Below are positions 9,481 to 19,129 of a stretch of 31,339 nt of DNA, one piece after another. The stretch's first letter is position 1, and each line of letters begins with the position of its first letter. Below the pieces are notes generated by a model. It saw nothing but the letters and a program-made list of their open reading frames with translations. It did no database searches and was not told the origin of the DNA. This stretch comes from Nemertoderma westbladi (lineage: Eukaryota > Xenacoelomorpha > Nemertodermatida > Nemertodermatidae). A program made the translations under genes and the position numbers. The stretch covers positions 1 through 31,339 of the forward strand of contig JAUCBJ010002577.1 of the NCBI GenBank assembly GCA_032718475.1, given 5' to 3'.

Positions 9481-10911
9481 TGATTTATTTTAGAAATTTT
9501 TTGTACTGTAAATCATCTGTATCTTTGTGTCATGTTTGTTGGGAAAACCGAAAATTCGTGACTTTTCCTAAAATTTAGTGTGCAATCCAACAGCGAAAAC
9601 GCCGTTTACATGGCTATGTTAAGTTTTCGTGCGGTGGATCCTTTCGGGTATTTTTTGTGCTAAAATTTTCAAATATTTGTTTGGCTCACTAAAATAAATT
9701 TATTTGCGGCATATAGCGGTTTTTTGGATGCTAATCACGATTATAGAACAAAAATATAAAATTCGAGTACATTTTTGGTAATTTTGAATGTGCCATCTGG
9801 GGCACGAAAAAACAACTAGTATAAATATGATATGATAATGAAAAATCACGACGAAATCAAATTGATTTTATGACCATATAGGGATGCTGATCACGAATAT
9901 GACAATCAAAAATATCGTATTATCCAACCAAATATTCCAAATTTAAAATTCCAAATATTAGCGGTGAATTTTGTTTGACAACAAAATTCAGGATAAGGAT
10001 AAACCTCGGAATTTCGACAACAGCAATTTCCCAAAGGAGCCAACGGTTACCACGAGACGGTCAACTACGAGGAGTGTTCGCGCTTTTCAAGACCTTTAGC
10101 AGTTTAACCTGCCAAAATTTATATGTCTTTTAGTTAATTAACACACCTTTAGCATACGACAATATTTTATGCTAATAAACAAAACATTAACCGAAGCCAG
10201 CCCATGCGCGATCATTCACCCGATGGATACACCCGGGAGGCTGAATTCGGATGCTTAAATTTTATTATTGCAGTGTAAGATTGCAGTGTAAACCTACTGT
10301 ATTATTCGATTGATCACTCATATGTAATTTCTGACAGATATTATTAACTTTCGGGAAATATTAACAGTTCCTTTAGGACGTGGCGCTCTATCTATTTAAA
10401 CAGAGCTAGGACTTATACTAAACGCAACGATAATGCTTATGATTAAATTATTAGGCGCATTCTTTAGGAAATGCTTTGTTACCAATCACAATCATGCACA
10501 CTATTCTGCCGACCGTCAGTAAATTTGATCACACATAAAGAGAACAGCAATTGACTCATGTAGTGTCTGCTAAATAACATTAGATTCAATACACACCACA
10601 TTGATATAAATCGCAATTGTTATGTATAGCCTGTCTCTCTAACCTGTAGTGTATCAAGAAAATTGGGAATTTTGGGTGATTTATCAGTATTCTCCAAAGG
10701 GCAATATTTCATCAACAAATCGATACAATTAATAACTGACGGTAAATAACAGTACAAACAATATAATTAATAAGTAAAGTTCGTGCCGTGTGCCGATTAA
10801 ACTAGTGACTAGTGACTAGTTAAGTCAAGACTAGCTAGGTAACAGTTATACTTTCTATAATTTAAGCAGTTTTACTAGAGTTCTTCCCAAAAGCCGGTGT
10901 TCTGGCGAAAA
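9481..10911. other. gene-free AT-rich stretch, possible old coding debris near 10.0 kb
   Basis: There is no intact gene. Around 9990-10100 the plus strand has locally higher GC and a short charged open stretch (containing NFPKEPTVTT) that stops after FQDL. This could be the end of an old transposon frame, but the fragment is too short to assign. A short ACTAGTG tandem lies near 10801-10820. Confidence 0.35.
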
Positions 10912-11731
10912 ATGGGAACACAACAACAGAATCATATGACTACTACTCTATACGAGGATACCAACTACCCTTATTCCACGAAGCTCCCGTCCAACACAGA
11001 GGATGAGCATACAGATAGGAAATTCAGTTCAGTAGCTCTGGGATAGGTCAAAATCAACGCCAACTCAAATTCTATTGGCCGATACGGAAAGCAGGGCTGA
11101 GGCAACCTTCCTAAGCTGGTTGGCCGATCGAACAGAACCCAGATCCCTTCGCACAGCAAATCAGCCAATCAGCCGGTAGCTTGCACTATTCTAGCTAGAT
11201 ATCCCTTTTTAGAGTATTCAGGGACTGGGGGGAACTGGTTAGCAAAGCAAACGAATCAGTTATCCCACAAAAGCTTTTACAAGGAGGGACCACCTATAAA
11301 CTAGACAATCCGAGTCTACCTTCCGTAGGGCAACCTCCACAAACTCACAGAGAAATAGACACCAGGATCAGGTACATGAACAAAGGGCCTGAGTGATCAA
11401 CGCACGTATGGACAACGAATACGTGCAGTTATAACTCGAAAGAGATAAGCTTGCGCAAGAAATCATCAATCAGCATAGGACGATCGACATCGAGGAACCC
11501 GAAAGAGAAACTGAACTCGAAATCGAGAAACGCAAATGAGAACACGCTAAAGTTAACAAGATACTGATATGGGAGGCAGAACAACGAACCCGGGAAATAA
11601 TGACCGAAAAGGTCATGATCCAAAAGAAATGCAAGGATGATGCCAAGTTGGACGATTATGAAACTGCTCTCCTTGATCGAGATCTTCTGATCGAGGAAGG
11701 GAAGACAGGTAAAGGCTTACAGTACATGTGA
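10912..11731 (+). pseudogene. decayed charged coding remnant, Gag-like in character
   Basis: An ATG at 10912 opens a frame (MGTQQQNHMTTTLYED...) interrupted by TAG and TGA codons. After a frame change, a second stretch from 11408 to the TGA at 11729-11731 stays open except for two stops. One of these is a TGA where a CGA would read arginine. The second stretch is very rich in E, K, R and D (ELEIEKRK, WEAEQRTREIMTEKV, LLDRDLLIEEGK), as in a coiled coil. I do not recognise the family. A retroelement Gag is suggested only by composition and by the Gypsy remnant next door, which lies on the opposite strand and is probably a separate insertion. It could instead be an old host exon. Confidence 0.35.
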
Positions 11732-11828
11732 GTGATTCCATATTTATTGGAAATTTCCAATACTTGAATCGTATCGCGTGTGAAAGTGACAAAATAAGAA
11801 GGAGGCAATAAACAGTCATCGAACATTT

Positions 11829-12340
11829 TTACAAATTTGGAAAAATTACGTCACCTCTAGCACTGTAACTGTCACCGGTACTTTTGAAGCACATTGGTGA
11901 ACAGGTGAACGTAGATATCGTAGTTGTCCAATTGGTGATAAAAAATAATGTGGTTAATGGTCTGGTTTCCACTGATAATGGCATTTGCAAATATCCATTA
12001 CGTGTATCCAATTTTGTGAAAAATTTATTGCCTGTGCCAATTTAGGTTGTTGCTTCTATTGGTGTAGGTGCTGGATATAAAGGTGAGTGTCTTTGGGTCG
12101 GCACAAATACAAATTGTTTTATCTGGTTAGCGAACTGTTACCATCGGATGGTACCAAATGGCAGGTTCATCGGCGCTTACCAGTTCTATAACGCCAGTGT
12201 TAATCATAGAGTTTGTTGGCGAAGACAAACGGGAATTGTGCGTGCAGTCCTAATAGCAGTGGGTGTGTAATTTCCTTTCAAGTGTGTATATCCATTGGAG
12301 TACCAGCTGAACCACACATTGGTTGTAGTTCTTCAGAGTC
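11829..12340 (-). pseudogene. Ty3/Gypsy reverse transcriptase remnant, frameshifted
   Basis: Read on the minus strand across several frames, this segment carries the ordered N-terminal motifs of Ty3/Gypsy reverse transcriptase. These are a G-x-P-M-x-I-H block near 12285, AIRTARTIP followed by RQQ near 12220, EPAIWYHPMVTV near 12150, KTICICADPKTL near 12100, KLDTRNGYLQMPL near 12000-11970, ETRPLTT, LRSP, and STGDSYSARGD near 11860. Frame changes and stops separate the motifs, so the copy is dead. The YxDD region, RNase H and integrase are not found further left, so the element is truncated after the palm's first half. The family assignment is confident; the exact lineage is not. Confidence 0.85.
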
Positions 12341-13664
12341 ATTAAATACTGTGTTAAAATAGTGTGTAAGTTTATCCCAAATTGCCAATTTCTCAATTTC
12401 AGAAGAATTTTGTGGTATTGAATTGTTAAAATCCATGGTTTGTATCTCTGTATATATTGGCAAGCAAGTTGGTAACGTTAGTGAAGGGTAATCTTAATTC
12501 AATTATTTAGTTACAGATGCAACAAATGAGTTATTATTATAAATTGGTTCGGGGAAATTGGATAAGATTATTCCTAATTTGCAACAGGTGTCACTACAGT
12601 ATCTAGGATATACCATTGACACCTTCATAAATTGTTTAGACAGTTGTTGCATGCTTAGTACAGTAAATAATTTAATGTCTAAAAGTTATTTGACCAATCT
12701 TGCTTATAATACCACCATTGATATTTTTGTATGGTTTTTCGTTAGATTGGATAATTGGTTTAATTTCAGCCGAAATACCAAGATGGTGATCAAAATCATA
12801 ACCTGCAACTGTCTTGTCAGTTCCAGTTCGAAACCTAAGATGAAAAGAAAAGCTAATAATTCATCTTCATCGATATCTCCGACTGCCCGTCTATTTGCTA
12901 TAAGTTTTGCTTTAAATACCCCAGGTGAAATGCCATTCTGTGATGTGGTCAGGAAATTTTTCCAAGCAGTTGATTTTCTGCATAACCAGTACAGGTACTG
13001 TATGATGCCAAGACTAAGACTATGACACCTGTACAAGTTTTTGGATCAATGGCTGGTGAATTTGTGCAGATTAAATTTAAAAAATCCGGTATCATGGGCA
13101 ATGAGCCATCTATGATGATTCAGGAATATTTGATGCCATCGCATAATTCCTCCCATAGTATTCGCCATTCTGTGAAAAACATGAAGTCAGTGTCCTTGGT
13201 AAGACGTTGTGTGGTGGGGACATCACGTATATTTGTTGGTAAGGGCGCGTTAGCGGTAGGGGTGGTATTGTGAATTTTCTAATTTCTTGATTTGAGAATT
13301 GCATCAGCGTCGTATTGTTTCCTAGCAATACCTCCATGTATTTCATCTTGAATTTCGTCGCTTAAAGCATCTAACTCCTGATGGAGGGCGATGACCTCCT
13401 TTTCGTACCGTGCATAACGTTCACGGCCATCTTCATCCACTGTTGTGATAGTTGCTTCATAGTTTTCAGTAACATTGATGAATGCATTGACCAGGGGCTT
13501 GATGTTATCGACCTCATCATGAAGATATTTGACATGGACTTCGCGACGATGGGCAGAAGTCCATAGGGCTTCCACGGATTGGTGGAGAGATGTAGGCAAA
13601 ATGCTTTTGTAACACGAATTTGTGGTTTGATCCTGGCGTCCTTTGTGACCTTTATATCAGCCAT
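12341..13664 (-). pseudogene. decayed upstream (Gag/protease) part of the Gypsy remnant
   Basis: Upstream of the reverse transcriptase motifs, on the same strand, a frame starts at the ATG at 13662-13664 (MADIKVTKDARIKPQIRVTK). It shifts once near 13600 and then runs from about 13599 to 12950 with only two in-frame stops. The early part is charged and helical (EKEVIALHQELDALSDEIQDEI), consistent with a Gag coiled coil. A later stretch near 12840-12690 and another near 12450-12290 (DFNNSIPQNSSEIEKLAIWDKL) lead into the reverse transcriptase. No protease DTG/DSG motif or zinc knuckle could be recognised. Assignment as Gag/protease rests on position and strand, not on a recognised domain. Confidence 0.5.
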
Positions 13665-14157
13665 TGTATTTAAGACTGATATTAGTGCTTTAGTATATTA
13701 GTCGCTGTTATTAGTGCTTAGGATTAAAAGAGACGCTTTTACCCACAATGCGCCATGTTGTGGTTCATCACAGCATTGTTTAGTAAAATGAAATAATATA
13801 GTTTAAATAAACTACATGTCAATTATTACATTAAAATAAAATGTACATAATATTAAATGTTTTACTTCTAAACTTTTACAAAGAAAAACTCTACAATTAT
13901 AAAGATACACATATTGTCCTATCACATAGAATCCAGCTGATCGATATAGCTCTCAACAAATCACAAATAACCAAAGTAAAGTACTCTAACCAGATGTCAA
14001 TAAAAAATAAACAATAACCATCACCAATATAATAACGTATAGTTCGTTGTCTTTCATATTATAATGTCCAATGTGATATAATCAACTTGATAGAGTTCAA
14101 TATCAATTATGGAATCACTATAATCCGGTAACGAACTGTATGAGTTACAGACTGTAA
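13665..14157. other. gene-free AT-rich stretch, possible 3' UTR of the next gene
   Basis: Strongly AT-rich with no coding signal. It lies downstream of the minus-strand gene ending at 14158 and may hold its 3' UTR, but no canonical AATAAA was found on the minus strand here. Confidence 0.4.
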
Positions 14158-14919
14158 CTACTCTACTGGAACGGTTTCCATTTCGCTGTAGGGTTCTATG
14201 ATTCTTTCGCGTTTTACCATGAACGGTTTCCAGCCATCAGAACCGTCTCCTGTGGAATACTTCTTACGTTCCATCACAAGACACGGACCCAAATGTTTCT
14301 CCTCTAGCAGTTCGTTGCAACAACCTCTTCCACCCTCTGGATAATACTTATGTTGTTTAGCCTTGCAGTCACCGATGTGTAGAAAAATCTTTTCACCACT
14401 GTTACGATATTCCTTGTGGAACAATGCCGGGGAATCACATGGTAAAGTATCTGGTGGCTGCCCCACAGGGTATGTAGGTTCAACAATCACAATGTTGTTT
14501 GTGTTATCAACACCCATACATCTCATGCGATCAGTTTCGAATGTCAGTAGCGAATAAAATCGTTTTGACAAAGAACCCCTTTTTCTATGTTCATATATGT
14601 ATTGAGTTATTATCGTTCCCGACTTACAAGCTGCCTCGTTCTCATAACATTGGAAGGTTATGTCGTTATTGTTATTGTCGCTATCGCACTCCAAGTATTG
14701 TGCGTTATAACCTTTTTTAACAATTTTCGTTTCACTTTTACATTTACTTTCGATATAAATTCTTATTTTATCTCCCTTTCTTCCTGTCCATTTGCATTCA
14801 TCATCTGTCTCTTCAACGACACCCGGAGAACAACATAGGCATTTTTTGAGAAATTTCGCCATTAATAAATTATTTTTAACACTATACAGCGCCCATGTGA
14901 AGTTTCCCAGGATTCCCAT
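14158..14919 (-). CDS. hypothetical cysteine-rich protein, 253 residues, intact
   Basis: A complete frame without introns encodes a 253-residue protein with at least 14 cysteines and many charged residues. The N terminus has a basic, cysteine-clustered stretch (MAKFLKKCLCC), which could be a lipidation or membrane-association site. No secretory signal peptide is evident. The body alternates short hydrophobic and charged strands (KIRIYIESK, IVIVEPTYPVG, EKIFLHIGDCK, GPCLVMERKKYS), suggesting an all-beta fold. A beta-trefoil like that of the interleukin-1 group is one speculative possibility; I recognise no diagnostic signature. The first ATG at 14917-14919 has G at -3 and +4. An internal ATG at 14860-14862 begins MAKFLKKC, and the segment before it could instead be upstream or intronic sequence. 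The composition is unlike transposon frames, and the reading frame is much longer than expected by chance in DNA this AT-rich. It could be a host gene, a terminal exon, or a captured gene. Confidence 0.6.
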   Translation of the reverse strand: MGILGNFTWALYSVKNNLLMAKFLKKCLCCSPGVVEETDDECKWTGRKGDKIRIYIESKCKSETKIVKKGYNAQYLECDSDNNNNDITFQCYENEAACKSGTIITQYIYEHRKRGSLSKRFYSLLTFETDRMRCMGVDNTNNIVIVEPTYPVGQPPDTLPCDSPALFHKEYRNSGEKIFLHIGDCKAKQHKYYPEGGRGCCNELLEEKHLGPCLVMERKKYSTGDGSDGWKPFMVKRERIIEPYSEMETVPVE

Positions 14920-15009
14920 TCCCAGCGGAAAAAAAACCCATTAGAAAGGAATTTGACATTCATGTGTTGCGCGAAGTCCTCTTTTTTTTTTGAGAAGGGA
15001 TGGTCTGTT

Positions 15010-16182
15010 GATCACTGGGTCGGACGGTGAGTGAGAAGGTGGGCGGGTGGGTGGTAAGGTGGGTGGGTGGAAGGGAATGTGGGAAGGTTGATGGGAATGT
15101 GGGAAGATAGGAATGGGGGAATGTGGGAAGATGGGAAAATGGGTGGATGGGAATGTCTGAATGTTGGTAGATGTAAATGTGGGTAGATGGGTATGTGGGA
15201 AGGTGGATGGGAATGTGGGAAGATGATAATGTGGGAAGGTGGATTGGAATGTGGGAAGGTGGGTGGGGATATAGGAAGATGGGAATGTGGATGGGAATTT
15301 GGGAAGATGATAGTGAGGGAAGGTGGATGGGAAGGTGGGAAGTTGGGTGGAATTGTAGGAAGATGGGAATGTGGGAAGGTGAATTGGAATGTGGCAATAT
15401 GGGAATGTGGGAAGATGGGAATGTGGAAGGTGGATGGTTATATGGGAAGAAGAGAATGTGGGAAGGGGGATGGGAATGTATGAAGGTGGGTGGGAATGTA
15501 GGAAGATGGGAATGTGGGAAGATGGGAATATGGGAAGGTGGATGGGAATTTGGGAAGATGATAATGTGGTAAGGTGGATGGGAATGTGGATGGGAATTTG
15601 GGAAGATGATAGTGAGGGAAGGTGGATGGGAATGTGGGAAGTTGGGTGGAATTGTAGGAAGATGGGAATGTGGGAAGGTGAATTGGAATGTGGCAATATG
15701 GGAATGCGGGAACATGGGAATGTGGAAGGTGGATGGTTATGTGGGAAGAAGAGAATGTGGGAAGGGGGATGGGAATGTATGAAGGTGGGTGGGAATGTAG
15801 GAAGATGGGAATGTGGGAAGATGGGAATGAGGGGAGATGGGAATGTGGGAAGGTGGATGGAAATGTGGGAATATGGGAATGTGGGAAGATGGAGGGAAAT
15901 GTAGGAATATGGGAATTGGGAAGGTGGATGGGAATGTGGGAAGGTAGGTGGGAATGTAGGAAGAATGGAATGTGGTAATAAGATTGGAATGTGGGAAGGT
16001 GGATGGGAATGTGGGAAGATGGGAATGTGGAAAGGTGGGTGGCAATATTGGAATGTTGGAAGAGTTGGTGAGAATGTGGGAAGGTGGATGGGATTGTGGG
16101 AAGGTTGATGTGAATGTGGGAAGATTGATGAAAATTTTGGAAGGTGGTTGGATGGGAATGTGGGAAGGTGGCCAGATGGTTA
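15010..16182. repeat. degenerate minisatellite array, G-rich on the plus strand (left arm)
   Basis: Over 1.1 kb is built from short units of the type GGGAATGTGGGAAG(A/G)TGG(A/G)T, about 11-20 bp with varying order. The outer (left) edge is richer in GGTGGGTGGGTGG. Both strands give long open frames (up to about 290 codons) of low-complexity sequence such as HIPI or MWEGG. These follow from unit composition and are not taken as genes. Runs such as GGGTGGGTGGAAGGG fit a G-quadruplex pattern on the plus strand. Confidence 0.95.
15301..15840. repeat. 299-bp higher-order duplication inside the left array
   Basis: The order of minisatellite variants beginning with GGGAAGATGATAGTGAGGG at 15301 is repeated beginning at 15600 with only scattered differences. 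Shared rare variants include GAATTGGAATGTGGCAATATG and GGAAGAAGAGAATG. This indicates a recent segmental duplication within the array rather than unit-by-unit drift. Confidence 0.85.
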
Positions 16183-16540
16183 TTTATTGTTTTGGTTAGA
16201 AAAGACAGCCTCGGTAACATGCACCTCACCCTCAATTGGTAGGTAGCAACATCGTTTATTGTTTTGGTTAGAAAAGCTCGCCTATGTAACCTGCTCCTTT
16301 CCCTCATTTGGTAGGGATCAACAACGTTTATTGTTTTGGTTAGAATAGAACAATCATGTACCTTGATCCTTTCCTACAATTGATGGGTAACAAAATCGTT
16401 TTTGTTTTGGTTAGAAAATGGCGCCCCTGAAATCTTCTCCTTTCCCTCCATTTATAGGTAACAACAACTTATATTGTTTTTGTTAGAAAAGCGAAACCAT
16501 GTAACCTAGAACAACACAGTTTATTGTTTTGGTTATGAGG
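16183..16540 (+). repeat. 72-bp tandem repeat, left block (about 5 copies)
   Basis: Units begin TTTATTGTTTTGGTTAG at 16183, 16255, 16327 and 16399, an exact 72-bp period. Two shortened or diverged units start near 16469 and 16520. The second half of each unit carries TGTAACCTGCTCC, TTTCCCTCAATTGGTAGG and ACAACATCG-like words. The block directly abuts the minisatellite arm. Confidence 0.95.
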
Positions 16541-18120
16541 TGTGTTAAAATGCCTAGGCAATCATTATATACTTAGTAGGTAATCGTCTGAATATTTAGT
16601 AAGTAAGAAACGGATCCGGATTTTTGACGATTTTCCCAGATAAATGATATTAGTGCTATTCGGAAGAAAGATTGAAGTAATACAGTATTTCTGTATGTAT
16701 TTGGTATTTACGTAAAAAATCTTAATTGTTATAATAGGAAATTGGGGAAATGATAAGGATTAGCGGTCATTTTAAGTCATATTTGGGACAGAGGAACATT
16801 TGGGTGCATTTACATTTACTTGGGTACAATATTTTTATTCATAGCTAACACAATAATGTGTACAGTGTATGTATATTCAATAAGAATACCACCGCAATCG
16901 TATTTGGATAGTAAAACGTATAGCCCCAGTAATCCCTTTGTAAGAATTCATCATTACGTAATAGCTTGTTTATAGTGTTAGATTATTGAGTATAGGTCTA
17001 TTAGAATAGATCACTTTCATTACCATATATGGTAATAATTCTCTGAGAAAGGAGCTAGGAGGGCTATATTCCAGCTCACTCATTAGCTTAGCCATTTCGG
17101 TTGCTCCAATGGCAGGAGTTTTTGCTTGACCATTGGTGACTCATTCTTCTTGTTATGTTTTGTACAGTAGATGGAAGTTGTCATGTGATTTTGTTTTGTT
17201 GTTGAATTAAGCAGTAATCTTACTTAGTTTGTTATGATTTTGCTTTGCTTTTGTACTTTCGCTATAATTAATACAGTAATTTGTACCGTGAAAGACTGAC
17301 CGATGCATGCTATTATTATGTAATCAGTTTCCGCTAACTTAACTGCGTTATTTGCTTACTGCCTTTGCAGTACTCTACACCGGCTTACCGCTAGAATGGC
17401 ACTCTGCGACATGGAGTAGACGGCGTAGGAAGTGCCTACTGGGAGCGCGTTTGAGAGCAGGTGGACAAGATGACAACCTGTGGGGTTTCTATTAAGTAAA
17501 GGGAAGTGCGGGCATGTTTTAGGGATCACTATATGGTGGGGCGGATGCCGTGGGGGTTCTGCTTTACACTTGGGATTTGGTGAAAGTTTTAAGTCGACTG
17601 ACAGGCCGGAAACACCTTTCGTATTTTTAGTCTTAATCCAATATTAATGTTTAATCCAATATTAATGTTTAATCCTATATTTCTAAATCAAATTTAGATA
17701 GCCATCTTTGCCATTTTAGGTAACCAATTTGTAAATTTTTAAATTTTTAACATTTGTAAATAAAAACATAAGTTAATAAGAACATAAGTTAAGTGATTGA
17801 AATAAAACATGTCAGTACTATTTTTTGCCGACAAAATATTAGCTACAACGTTATTCATTTGTTTATTTTGTTTAGTCGAGTGCAGGAAGGTTGGACAGTA
17901 TATAGACATACATTGGCACTCGGAACGCTAGGTAATCCGGTCCTATTGACAGATGTTTAATCAAGGTTTAGCACATTCGCTATTCAGAATTATTAGATAT
18001 TTTCGGGTAAAATTATAAAATTAAATTAGCCCGCGCCCCAGTGCGCACCCTGAATTACAGAATGTTTGTCGACTGATAAGTCTTTACTACTTGAGTAATA
18101 AAATTGATTTTCCCCTTCAG
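16541..18120. other. unique core between the satellite arms
   Basis: Mostly AT-rich unique sequence. From 17361 to about 17600 it is more GC-rich, following a good splice-acceptor-like CTGCCTTTGCAG at 17359-17370. One frame is open after that point (containing LPLEWHSATWS) but ends at a TAA soon after, and I cannot confirm an exon. An 18-bp tandem (TTAATCCAATATTAATGT) occurs near 17634-17690. No known RNA or transposon is recognised. Confidence 0.5.
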
Positions 18121-18222
18121 GAGAAAGTAGCTGGTGAGGTTACACATTTGCCACAGTTAGCAACAGCTGTACGCTCGAGTATAGGACGATTTTCGATTTT
18201 TAGCAGCGGTTGGCTGACCTTG
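18121..18222 (+). CDS. candidate internal coding exon, 102 nt
   Basis: A pyrimidine-rich acceptor (TTTTCCCCTTCAG) ends at 18120. A 34-codon open stretch follows, and a consensus donor GTGAGT begins at 18223. The exon is phase 0 at both ends and would encode EKVAGEVTHLPQLATAV followed by RSSIGRFSIFSSGWLTL. I recognise no family. Support is limited to the splice-site pair, the open frame and less biased composition than the repeats around it. No matching neighbouring exon could be placed, and the flanking introns would have to contain the satellite arrays. A chance match is possible. Confidence 0.4.
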
Positions 18223-18264
18223 GTGAGTGGACCTGCTTTATTCCCTGAAATGGTAACAACATCG

Positions 18265-18482
18265 ATTATTGTTTTGGTTTGGAAATCATGCCGCTGTAAC
18301 CTGCTACTTTCCCTCAATGGGTAGGTAAAAACAACATTTATTGTTTTGGTTAGAAAAGCCCGCCACTGTAACATGCTACTTCCCTCAATTTGTAAGTCAC
18401 AACATCGTTTATTGTTTTGGTTCGAAAATGATGCCGCTGTAACCAGCTCCTTTCCTTAAATTGTTGTAACATGCGTTTATTG
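18265..18482 (+). repeat. 72-bp tandem repeat, second block
   Basis: Units start at 18265, 18337, 18408 and, truncated, 18476, in the same orientation as the block at 16183-16540. The last unit breaks off where the minisatellite at 18483 begins. Confidence 0.95.
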
Positions 18483-18610
18483 ATTCCCACATTCACATTC
18501 AACTTCCCACATTCACATCTTCCCACTTTCACATCCACCTTCTCACATTCCCATCTTCCCATTTATCTTCCCTCATTCCCATCCACCTTCCCATCTCCCC
18601 ACATTCCCAT
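18483..18610. repeat. short minisatellite block, C-rich on the plus strand
   Basis: About 130 bp of TTCCCACATTCACATC-type units interrupts the 72-bp repeat. The sequence is the reverse complement of the type in the left arm. Confidence 0.9.
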
Positions 18611-18848
18611 TGGTTGGTAACAACATCGTTTATTGTTTTGGTTAGAAAAGCCCGCATCTGTAACCTTATCCTTTCCCTCAATTGGGATGTAAAAACAACG
18701 TTTATTGTTTTCGTTAGCAAAATACTGCCGCTGCAACCTGCTCCTATCCTTCAATTGGTAGGTACGAACAACGTTTATTGTTTTGGTTAGAAAAGCGCTA
18801 ATCATGTAACTGCTCCCTTCCTACAATTGGTGGGTAAAAACATCGTTT
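18611..18848 (+). repeat. 72-bp tandem repeat, third block
   Basis: A partial unit ends at 18628 and full units start at 18629, 18701, 18773 and 18845, keeping the 72-bp period and plus orientation. The last is interrupted by TTA-rich unrelated sequence. Confidence 0.95.
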
Positions 18849-18990
18849 ATTATTATTATTATAAATATTTATTTCAACATAACTAATATTGTCATAGCTC
18901 TACTGTACGTACTCCACTAAATATATCAATGAAGGACAAGATTAATCTATAGCACAAAATATTAGTTAATACCAAGTCGACGTAGTGCAC
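18849..18990. other. unrelated AT-rich insertion in the 72-bp repeat
   Basis: About 140 bp, starting with a TTATTATTATTA run, separates two blocks of the 72-bp repeat. The repeat resumes with TATTATTGTTTTGGTTAG near 18991, so this may be a small insertion. No terminal repeats were identified. Confidence 0.5.
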
Positions 18991-19129
18991 ATATTATTAT
19001 TGTTTTGGTTAGAAAAGTAACCTGTAACCTGCTCCTTTACCTCCATTTATATGTAACAACTTATATTGTTTGGTTAGAAAAGCAAAACCATGTAACCTGC
19101 TCAACACATTAACGTTTGGTTAGAAAAAT
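18991..19129 (+). repeat. 72-bp tandem repeat, fourth block (degenerate)
   Basis: Two or three shortened units start near 18996, 19066 and 19113 and then pass directly into the C-rich minisatellite. The shortening resembles that of the last units in the left block. Confidence 0.85.

Noticed and set aside
12558-13025. 155-codon plus-strand open frame
   Set aside because: It is antisense to the Gypsy remnant, which shows true family motifs on the minus strand.
14941-16307. Long open frames (up to 289 codons) on both strands of the left minisatellite, reading HIPI/FPSS or MWEGG repeats
   Set aside because: Several overlapping frames are open at once and their content is purely the repeat unit. 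They lack a gene-like start, domain or composition.
18408-18445. GGTTCGAAA word resembling a tRNA B box
   Set aside because: It is a variant of the 72-bp repeat start, with no A box or cloverleaf around it.
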